This document shows positions 34,367 through 42,527 of a stretch of DNA of 64,000 nucleotides, one piece after another. Made by a program: the position numbers and the translations under genes. The notes beneath the pieces were generated by a model. It saw only the letters and a list, made by a program, of their open reading frames with translations, was not told the DNA's origin and searched no databases. Source of the stretch: Capronia americana (lineage: Eukaryota; Ascomycota; Eurotiomycetes; Chaetothyriales; Herpotrichiellaceae); NCBI GenBank assembly GCA_016110215.1, contig JADWQD010000001.1, positions 124,001 to 188,000 on the forward strand, given 5' to 3'. Each line of letters opens with the position of its first letter. The stretch's first letter is position 1.

Positions 34367-35707
34367 TCAAGACAACCTGTACCCCAGCACCTTCGCCTTC
34401 TCCTCCTCACTCAACTTGTCAACCCCCAACGGCGGCAGAATCGGTTCCTGGCCCTTGACGAAATCGAAGTGTCCCATCCGTTTCGTCAGCGAGATGTCCT
34501 CCGGCCCCCGTGGTCCCTTTGGATTATTGCCCGCAATGAAATTCATGGGGAAGCCCACGTCGAAAGGGTAGGCGGACTCGATCTCGTCGATCTCCTCGGG
34601 CGTCAGCCGAATGGTCAACGCCTCGATGTTCTGTCGCAGATGCGAGATCTTCCTGCCCCCGACGATCGGCGTCACGTAAGGTGTCTTGTGCATGACGTAC
34701 GCCAGCGCCACGGACGTCAACGGCACAGGCGGCGAGCGCGAGCCCGCTACCTTCTCCAACACGCGCGACACTTCGACCTCCTTGCCCGTCTTGACGCTCG
34801 GCATGTTGCGGCCGCCGCCGCCTGCTGCCTCAGTCTGAGACTGAGACTGAGGCGCCGTGCTAGTGCTTGTGCTCTTGAAATATCCACCACCCAGGGCGCC
34901 CCACGGGGCGATCCCCATCCCCTCATCGCGACACATGGGGATGATATCCCTCTCGAAGTCCCGCTCTGCGGCGGACCACCGACCCTGATACACGCTGAAG
35001 GGCCGCAAGCCGTGGTGGCGGGCGTAGGCGTTGGCCTTGACGACGAGCCAGGCCGGCGTGTCGCTGACGCCCAGGTAGAGCACCTTGCGCTGCTGCACGA
35101 GGTGGTTCAGGCTCTGCATCAGCTCCTCCACGCCCGTGGTGAAGTCCCAGTAGTGCACGTACAGCAGGTCGAGGTACGTGGTCTGCAGCTTGGCGAGCGA
35201 GGCCTCGACCGACAGGTGCAGCGACTTGGTGCTGTTGCCGCCGAAGTTGCTCTGCTGCAGCTCCGGCGCGCTGAAGACTTTGTACGCCGACGTGAATTTC
35301 GTGGCGAGGACCATCTCGTCGCGCCGCTGCGCGCCGCCGCGCGCGGCCATCCATTCGCCGATCCATGTCTCAGATTGTTCGGCTTGATAGTTGTTCGCGC
35401 TGGACCACATCAGCAGCAGCGTTAGCATCTTTGCAACCGTACGAGTAGTTTACAACGAATGTTGAATGTGGGACATGGAAGTGGCACAAAGGACTTACGT
35501 GTCGATGAAATTCCCTCCCATTTCGTAGAAATAGTCCAATAGCTCAAAGGCCGTGTCCTTGGTCATCTCGCCCATGATGCTGGTCCAGGCGTCACCCAGG
35601 CTCATTCCTCCCAGGCATAGTGGACTGACGTGCACGGCGGCGGAGGGTGCCAATAGCCGATGCCGTCCGAGTACGGACTTTGGGAGAGGTGCCGCTGGGG
35701 TTGTCAT
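34367..35707 (-). CDS. aldo-keto reductase (aryl-alcohol dehydrogenase / norsolorinic-acid-reductase-like)
   Basis: Exon 1 is 35499-35707 and exon 2 is 34367-35399, joined across a 99-nt intron (GTAAGT donor, GCTGATG branch, CCAG acceptor), giving 413 aa. The AKR tetrad is intact: D69 and Y74 in FIDTANNYQ, K104 in LATKF, H152 in YVHYWD. The NADPH-binding C-terminal segment is present (GGRKISHLRQNIEAL). The overall pattern (LCLGGMSLGDAW, SLEASLAKLQTTYLDLLYVHYWD-like) is that of the AAD/NorA group, which reduces aromatic aldehydes or polyketide ketones. A low-complexity Ser/Thr/Gln/Gly insertion at about residues 235-265 is unusual. The CDS is unusually GC-rich compared with its flanks. Confidence 0.9.
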
Positions 35708-35952
35708 TGTCGGTTTAACGAACGCGATAGAAGAAGAAGAAGAATCGGGAGGGTCTCCTTCGTCTGCCCGTCCGTCAGTCTATAATAGTTCGTGTAGGAG
35801 GCTACTTCAATCGACAGCCACTACACAGTCTTGTTTGTCTGTTGACTGCTAAGTTCGTTGCGTCCGGTTCGGTCCGGTCGGGGAAGATATGAGAATATAG
35901 TCCGTGCCGGATGGTACCAGCAACGTAAGGTCGTCCCGCCATCTTATATATT

Positions 35953-35964
35953 CGGAATATTCCG
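35953..35964. promoter_or_regulatory. CGG-N6-CCG palindrome upstream of the AKR gene
   Basis: CGGAATATTCCG is a perfect 12-bp palindrome about 250 bp upstream of the AKR start codon. Inverted CGG half sites 6 bp apart are bound by dimeric Zn2Cys6 regulators (the Ppr1/UaY type). Presence is seen; function is inferred. Confidence 0.4.
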
Positions 35965-36164
35965 TTTATTTGCCGAACTAAGTAATATTCGGTGAATCAC
36001 GTGGAGAAAGCTCTTCGTCACTGAAAAGACAGCAGCGTATAAGTACTCGATATCCTGAACGCTCTAAAAGTCTAACTAATCATGGTATAATTGATGGCGG
36101 GCCTTACACGGTGATAAGTAGATTATTTCGGCTCTAAGGATATAGATATTGGAGATAAGGTAAG

Positions 36165-36188
36165 GGGGCTACGGGGCTACGGGGCTAA
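36165..36188. repeat. 8-bp tandem repeat, three copies
   Basis: GGGGCTAC occurs as two exact copies and a third with one terminal change (GGGGCTAA). It lies inside the AT-rich intergenic patch. Confidence 0.85.
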
Positions 36189-36539
36189 GCCTTATTACTA
36201 TAATATTTAGTGGAGGCTGACGAGGCTGACGGTAACGGCGATAAGGCGCGGGCGGGCAAAACAAAAACAAAACACAAAAACTCTACCACAACCTCTACTC
36301 GAACAGTAGAAGTGTGGTATAGCTTTAACGTATTTGATCGGGCTATATCCGGTGGTGGCAAGCCAACCGGTCTACTCCCCATCTCGCGGTTCCTGAACCG
36401 CCGATTTGACTTGTCAAGTAGGATATGCAACCATTGTGTTATTTCTGGCCTGTGCCCTTTTTCATCCACCACATTTGATTCCTGTTGTTGTTGTTTCGAA
36501 GGAGGAGTACGGAGGAAGGATCGATCGGTCGGTCGGTTT

Positions 36540-36625
36540 ATTCGGAGCGACAAGGCGGGATTCGAACTCGAGGACTTCGGTTGTTGGTCGCACAATCCGT
36601 CTCGAACACGCCTTCTAGCCCGGTG
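36540..36625 (-). other. tRNA-like or SINE-like relic (B-box motif)
   Basis: The minus strand has AGTTCGAATCC (36558-36568), one mismatch from the RNA polymerase III B box. It is preceded by a weak hairpin whose 7-nt loop lacks the T33 of a true anticodon loop. The T stem and acceptor stem do not pair properly, so this is not a functional tRNA. Downstream on the same strand are short tandem CCGA and CAA units. A decayed tRNA or tRNA-derived element is possible. Confidence 0.3.
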
Positions 36626-37077
36626 CTAGTTTGACCTGTGCCCGAGAAGATATTGTGATTGAACTTCGACTTTTAAAAAATATATGCATAAGGAGGTGGT
36701 GTGCGGTGTTAGGGAGTATGATTGGATGGTGCCCGGGGAGGAATTGCAATACTGCCAGACCTCAGTGACTTCGGAGGGGAGGGCGTTATTGGGCTTGGGC
36801 ACATAGATTGGCCCCCTGTAGCATTGGAAACTCTACGGAATTTCTGATCATCTTGAGTGGAACTACGGCTCTTGGTGAGGAATCTACATGGATGACATCT
36901 CTGGCTTCGCACAACGTCCGCAATGGAGAACTCAAGAACAGGAGGGCGAATCTTTTGAACTTCTTCCCAGACTAGACTACGGCAAGGTGCTTTGATTGAT
37001 GTAGGTTGCATCGAACGAGTGACATGTCCAGACTGACAGTTGTGTATGAGCCGAACTCAACTCCCTTCCACGAGAGA

Positions 37078-37776
37078 TCAGCCCAAGTACAATGGAACAC
37101 ACGTATGGAATAGCAACGGAGCACTCGTGAAGTTCCCCGTATTGTTGAACACGTGTGATTCCGACTTGACTAACTGGTCGGCAATGGCCCTGGCGCAGTG
37201 CGTCGAGTGAGCAAGACTGACGGTCCAGCTATCGACGTATTGCCGTCGCTGACTGACGGCGATCGCGAGCTTTCTCCAGTTGTACAGACAATGCTCGTTA
37301 TGGTAGTATTTCGTGTACACCCACAGATCGTCTCCCCGGACAAGCATTGCTTTCTGTCCCTCGTCCAGTGGCTGGGTGAGATTCTTATCAAGAAACCATT
37401 CGCGGTCGTTGAAGGGGTCGTACTCGTCGCCCGGCTCAGGAAAGTAACATGGCGCCGGGATCCAGGAGTGTTGCATAGGTTCGTATTGGCAGCCTCGTGA
37501 ACGTGCTTCTGCCGACGTGTTGCCACAGCTCATGGATCGTAGATCTGGGCCTTTTTCTCCACGGCACTTGAAACAGTGGGGTATATAATTTGCGCTGGAG
37601 ATGGCACCGAGCATGCAGAGGGCGCATATAGCTGCTGCTATGATCAAGGAACGCGCCATGAGTCTTTTCGTGCGGCTTGCGTACTGCGGCAGTTCTGTCG
37701 CAGCTTCATCGTGGCATGAATCATATGCCACGGGTGTCTCGCCCACACAACTCCACGAATATGGTTGTGATAGCAT
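37078..37776 (-). CDS. UstYa/DUF3328-related single-pass membrane protein
   Basis: A single exon encodes 232 aa. A hydrophilic N-terminus is followed by a transmembrane helix at about 41-58 and an exposed domain. That domain has the CGNTSAEARSRGCQYEPMQH block and two HxxHC motifs, H159-N-E-H-C163 and H190-S-T-H-C194. Paired HxxHC motifs define UstYa-family proteins, which carry out oxidative cyclisation or halogenation steps in fungal RiPP and other pathways. This protein belongs to a wider relative of that family with the GCxFD-like and CYxPE segments, whose members are mostly uncharacterised. The presence of both motifs suggests metal- or redox-linked activity. It is near an AKR, an MFS transporter and an SDR, but without a precursor peptide or synthase. 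Confidence 0.68.
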   Translation of the reverse strand: MLSQPYSWSCVGETPVAYDSCHDEAATELPQYASRTKRLMARSLIIAAAICALCMLGAISSANYIPHCFKCRGEKGPDLRSMSCGNTSAEARSRGCQYEPMQHSWIPAPCYFPEPGDEYDPFNDREWFLDKNLTQPLDEGQKAMLVRGDDLWVYTKYYHNEHCLYNWRKLAIAVSQRRQYVDSWTVSLAHSTHCARAIADQLVKSESHVFNNTGNFTSAPLLFHTCVPLYLG

Positions 37777-38295
37777 TGAGGAGATTGAACTGGAGGCAGC
37801 AACAATTTTTGAATATGATGTGTGGCAGTCAGCCGTGGATATGTCAGTGGAGTGTATTCTGTCGGGGAATGAGAAATCCTGGCAAGTCTCTTAAGATTCT
37901 GGAATTGAAGATATCCCAAAGTATAAGAGAAACACTCGTGGCTGAAAAGAAGATGTATTACCTGCAAGTATGCGATCGAGGAGTGGTAATCTCGCATAGC
38001 AACCCATTCCCAGATATGCTTCGACGGACTTCGCACGGTTGCGGAATATGTTGCCTCAAACTCGGTGTCCTGCATCGTCGTTGCATGGAAGGATAAATCT
38101 TCCATCCTCGATTCGTTTCCCGCCTGATCCAGTTTCAGTGGTACGGAGACCTTGCCAATGGGCTAGCTTGTATATCTACGTCGATGCCAAGAAGGTCACA
38201 ACCGTAACATTGGCAGAGTGAGGCTAATGGCTCGGGGTGGTACAATGCTTAGACTTGCCCGATGTAGTCTGAAATGGGTCTTTACTAAGGTACGA
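37777..38295. other. intergenic region
   Basis: No gene is supported. It contains the promoter of the UstYa-related gene and the 3' end of the kinase gene. Confidence 0.45.
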
Positions 38296-39529
38296 TCACG
38301 ATATATTTAGAAAGCCGGCGACCAGGTCGATAGTGTCGTCGTTCTTGCCTTTGGTGTTCGAACTGTGCCCGCCCGATGGCATTGTCCTGGGAATGTCCCA
38401 TGATCCCAGTCGCACAATCCATTCATGTGCCAATATCTCATTCAGTTGCGGTCTCTCTTCAGGATCCAGTGCCAACATGCGACCAATGAGTGGGCGGGCA
38501 TGTTCGGGGAGTAATGTGAGGAGGTTTTCTGGCCCTCGGGCTCTACGGTGACAGGCTGGGATGACTGGTAGTTCCTCGATGCTCATCCACCTCGAAACCG
38601 GTGCAAAACCCGCATCTGTAGGACAGAAAAAGCGGAATGAAGCATCCCAGGGTCGAGCTACCTCCCAAGGGAAGCGCCGCAGACAAAGCCGCACGTACAG
38701 GATAGCCAAGGCCCAGACGTCAGCGGCCACAGGATTGTACGGAGTGTTGGTAAGGATTTCTGGGGCTAAATATGGTAGTGTCCCATGGATTCCTGTTCAT
38801 GCCGGTAAGCCTTCGCTGTTGGCCCGATCGTTCTCCTCGGCGATGGTACGCCGGTGAGTACATACCTTGAGCTTGGAGGGGTCTGCCGTCATCTCTACGG
38901 AATTTCAGCGACGAGCCAAAGTCGAAGATTTTAACCGTCCCGTCGTGAGTGAGCCCAAGATTTTCGATTTTGATATCCATATGGGCTACCCCAGCAGAAT
39001 GCATGTACGCGACACCTGTCAGGATCTGTACAAATAGCCTGTCGAGAAGGGTTTGTAAGTTCATCTCGCTGTCCCATTCTAGCTCTTGGAATTGCATGGG
39101 AAGATACTCCATGACTTGGTGCCATCCGCCTTCTTGGCCCTGGTACAGATCGTAGGTCTCCACCACATTGGGATGCCACAAGCTGGATGCAATCTTGTGC
39201 TCATTGTGGATGTATGCAAGGTAATCCTGTTCTGATTCATCCGCGTGACGAACCCCATGGGTTTTCACGACAACAATGTAACCGGAAACAGGGTCGGTGA
39301 ACTTCCTTGTCGTCCCGGATGTTCCTTTGGCTATGAGAGTGGATCGTGCTCCAGAAAATGTCGGACAGGTTGCTGATGGTTCGAGGATGTTTTGTGAAAG
39401 GTTATTGTGGCAACCCCATGGCCTGGTCGTTGACACCCCGCGAGAATGAAACAGTAGCGTAGTCGCAACCATGCCGAGTAGAGTCATCGGGCTTGTCATG
39501 ACCGGTGGTGCTCGCCGAGGTGGATTCAA
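38296..39529 (-). CDS. divergent Ser/Thr protein kinase (HAL4/NPR-like), HMD motif
   Basis: Exon 1 is 38866-39529 and exon 2 is 38296-38792, with a 73-nt intron (GTATGT donor, AACAG acceptor), giving 386 aa. The kinase domain has a weakened Gly loop (AKGTSGT), K89 in VVVK, DFGSS at about 203, and GTLPYLAPEIL. The sequence around LRRFPWEVARPWDASFRFF is typical of the fungal HAL/NPR family that controls plasma-membrane transporters. The catalytic loop reads H183-M-D185-IKIEN, so the HRD arginine is replaced by Met while the aspartate is kept. Activity may persist without the usual activation-loop coupling. The N-terminus is uncertain: a splice from an upstream frame (ATG near 39560, donor GTGTCA near 39436) would replace residues 1-52. 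Confidence 0.75.
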
Positions 39530-40024
39530 CCGGTGATTGTTGTTCGGTCCCTGGGAAAGCCGACATAGAGTGCGTCAATCGAAATTTTGTGGAAGAACCG
39601 ACGGCATCCTTGTCCAAGTAGCTGAGGACGAGCGAGAACTCTGACCGCTCATCAAGGGTTTTTGAAAGTGAGCATGTTGCGAGTTCGGCGACATTTCTTT
39701 AGGAAGCTTGCCGAGAGCTGACGGTCTGTGGCAACGCAAGGAAGAGCATCCCTCGGAGACCAAGCGCAAGGTGGGACAGGCTATTCTGTACCACTCCAAG
39801 GTGTCGGCGTCTCCGTTCGTTGAGAGGGACGACAGAATGCCTGCGGGCTTCAATGTTACAAGCCGGTACTATTACAATATGGAAAGTCGATGCGGTTCCC
39901 AAACTAGATAAATGAAGTCTGCGCCAGGTCAGTAAGTAGACGAAATTCAACCTGGAAGAACCACAATCGACTGCTTCACACAGTGTCCAATCCGAACAAC
40001 AGAACAAGCATACGAGTAGTCAAG
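39530..40024. other. divergent intergenic region, kinase and secreted-protein genes
   Basis: It separates divergent genes. Minus-strand frames at 39575-39853 and 39402-39617 read protein-like and may be upstream exons of the kinase, but I could not join them with confidence. Confidence 0.4.
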
Positions 40025-40457
40025 ATGAAGATCTCAATCTTTTCGCTTCTTTCACTCTTCGCCGCACTGGTGGCCTCGACACCGGTTTCGAATATCCATG
40101 CCGGGGACGTGGAGGCAACATCCGGTGCAGCAGGGATCCCGCCCGGCGGGCATTCGACGTACGTGACACCCTATGAGGACTTTCGCGAGGGTTGTGCTGA
40201 TGCACCGTCCACACAGGCAAAACAAGGAGCGCGACCCTGCATCAAATCTATTGCCTGTCCCAGCGCCCGAAGTCGAAGTCCTCGAAGCAAGATGCGTAGG
40301 GATTTCAATCTCGAATGGAGGCGCCTATACGTGAGTGACTCTGGATCAGGACATCCAACAGAATCCCACACTGACAATTGCCATGTACAGCTGCTTCAAG
40401 AAGCGAGACGCTGCACCGGAACCAGTTCATGATGCAGTTGCCGAGCTTGCCTTGTAG
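40025..40457 (+). CDS. small secreted protein, three exons
   Basis: Exons 40025-40158, 40217-40330 and 40391-40457 give 104 aa. The introns are 58 nt (GTACGT donor, GCTGATG branch, CACAG acceptor) and 60 nt (GTGAGT donor, CTGAC branch, TACAG acceptor). The phases agree at both joins, and only this model gives a coherent C-terminus (CVGISISNGGAYTCFKKRD, ending AELAL). A signal peptide covers about residues 1-18 (MKISIFSLLSLFAALVAS). The mature protein has only two cysteines, 13 residues apart, and a Pro/Val/Glu-rich middle. The reading frame that runs through the introns gives a less plausible product. No family is recognised. Confidence 0.65.
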
Positions 40458-41037
40458 CTGGCATGTCTGCTTGGGGTCTAGGGGGAAGGGAGGGAGAGTT
40501 GTCACGACCCGGTCTCCGTTGGTTTCACCGTGAACTGCGCGGCGCCTCTGCCAAGTTGGATCTTTTCGGAAGGAATCGTGTTCATTGTTACCGCAAGACT
40601 CGGTTCTGCAGCGGCTACCGAGGCATTGCGATTCTTAATGCTCATAGACATTCCTTGAAATTCAGAAACAAAACACCTTCCGCTCCAATGGCCGTACGTC
40701 ACCCCCCCGAAAGCCCCCCTTTCCCCTCACCACCGGCGTCCCTCCTCACGAGGCTGTCGGTTGTTTCCTCCAGAGGGGGGTATAAGCCGAGTGAGTGTGC
40801 TCGTATTTGTTCGGAGAAGAGACTCCGCTGAAGGGATCTCTTTGCTAGTATGAGTATATTGTGTCCGCTCTATGACACTGGCATTGGGGGGGACCCGTCT
40901 TCGTAGACTACCCTCTCCTTACTCTGCTTACACTCCACTTGAAAGTCTTGTAGAGCTAGCTCTCTCTGGACACAGAATATCTCATAATTCCCAATTAGAC
41001 TCCTCAAAACGGCTCTGCAAGGCCACCCCCTCCCAAA
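40458..41037. other. intergenic region upstream of the PRISE-like gene
   Basis: No coding sequence is supported. It contains the promoter of the gene at 41038. Confidence 0.45.
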
Positions 41038-42430
41038 ATGCCAGACATCATTCAACAGATCTACTCCCGTGGGATCTACCACGCTCTTCCCACCTTCCCG
41101 CCTCATATCAAGGACCTGACCGCGATTATCACGGGCGCAAACGGCATCTCCGGCGCGTACATGCTGCGCGTGCTCGCTCAGTCGCCCACTCGCTGGAAGC
41201 GGATCATTTGCCTGTCTCGCCGTCCGCCGCTCGTGGAAAGCGGCCTGCCCAGCAACGCCGAACACATCGCCGTCGACTTCCTCAGGTCGCCGGAGGAGAT
41301 TGCGCAGGTTCTCAAGCACAACCACGTCACCGCGGTCGACTACGTCTTCTTCTTCAGCTACATCCAGACCGCGCCCCAGCCGGGCCAGGGCCTCTGGAGT
41401 GACGCCGCCGAGATGGCCCGCGTCAACACCCTGCTGCTCACCAACTTCCTGTCCGCCCTCCCGCTGGCCAACCTCACGCCAAAGAGGATAATGCTCCAGA
41501 CCGGGGCCAAGAACTACGGCGTGCACCTGGGGCCGACGAAACTGCCGCAGGAAGAATCCGACCCGCGCGTCGACCAGTTCGAACCAAACTTCTACTACCC
41601 CCAGGAGGACGCCCTCTTCGCGTACTGCCAGTCGTCCGGGAGCACAGGCGCAGGCGCAGGCACCGGCTGGAACATCTGCATGCCGGGCCCGATCCTGGGC
41701 GCCGTGCCCGACGCGGCCATGAACCTCGCGTTCCCGCTGGCCGTGTATGCCGCCGTCACCGCACATATGAAGGCCGCGCTTGAATTCCCCGGCGATATCG
41801 CGTCGTGGCAGAGCTATACCTCCATGTCCAGCAGCATGTTGAACGCCTACCAGGAGGAATGGGCCGTGTTGACTCCCGCGGCGGCGAATCAGAAGTTCAA
41901 TACGTGGGATGACTCCGCGTTCACGTGGGAGGGGTTCTGGCCACGTCTCGCCGGTTGGTACGGCATCGGGTGGAAAGGTCCGGACGAAACGGGCAAGTAC
42001 GTGGAGAGAGAAACGAGGTTTAATCCGCGAGGGTACGGCGGCAAGGGCGTCAGTAGGCGAAGGTTCACGTTTGTGGAGTGGGCTGGGCGGAAGGAGGTGG
42101 CGGTTGCGTGGAGGGAGATGGCGCAGCGGGATGGGCTCGTGCAAAAGGAATTACGGGAGTTGGATGTCGAAAGAGTGTTTGGATTCCTGGATGGCTCGGT
42201 TTGCAGGGCCGGACCGCTTATCTTTTCGTAAGTCCCAACCGCGCCGTATCGTACTTCCAGAGTGAGGTGGAAAAAACCAACTGACCATCTGCGACAGGAG
42301 CGACAAAGCACGGAAACTGGGGTGGCATGGTTACGTCGACTCTTCAGAATCGCTGCTAGAAGTCTTCGATGATCTGGCTAGGTTGCGGATGATTCCCCCA
42401 GTGCCCAAGGTGGAGGTGAAGTTCAACTAA
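41038..42430 (+). CDS. PRISE-like NAD(P)-dependent reductase (extended SDR, progesterone-5beta-reductase type)
   Basis: Exons 41038-42227 and 42298-42430 give 440 aa. The intron is 70 nt (GTAAGT donor, ACAG acceptor). The cofactor loop TGANGISG lies at about residues 34-41. The active-site segment is TGAKNYGVHLGP, which carries the Lys and Tyr typical of PRISE enzymes (iridoid synthase/5beta-reductase fold). Other family blocks are VFFFSYIQTA and the PGPILGAVPDAAMNLA segment. Fungal members often sit in secondary-metabolite clusters and reduce enones or ketones. The coding sequence is GC-rich. The gene ends about 100 bp from the convergent SSL2 stop. Confidence 0.82.
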
Positions 42431-42527
42431 GAGATCACGCTGCCGGGAGAGTAATACATTCTCGCGACCATTTCCCCCGAGGACGACGTGGACGAATCTC
42501 GATGGAGTGAAGACCAGTCTAAGCACG

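Larger units (their letters stand above)
35708..37077. other. AT-rich intergenic region with relic-like elements
   Basis: No gene is supported. The first part is the AKR promoter with a palindromic site (separate entry). From about 35930 to 36200 the sequence is markedly AT-rich, unlike the flanking genes, followed by an 8-bp tandem repeat and a tRNA-like B-box motif (separate entries). It may be decayed mobile DNA. This is inference; no coding remnants of a transposase or reverse transcriptase are visible. Confidence 0.45.

Noticed and set aside
34469..35425. 318-aa plus-strand ORF antisense to the AKR gene
   Set aside because: Shadow of a GC-rich coding sequence; the AKR reading has all catalytic residues.
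36540..36625. Functional tRNA gene on the minus strand
   Set aside because: B box is close to consensus, but T stem and acceptor stem do not pair and the candidate anticodon loop lacks T33.
40870..42144. 424-aa minus-strand ORF antisense to the PRISE-like gene
   Set aside because: Shadow produced by high GC third positions; His/Arg/Val-rich with no domain.
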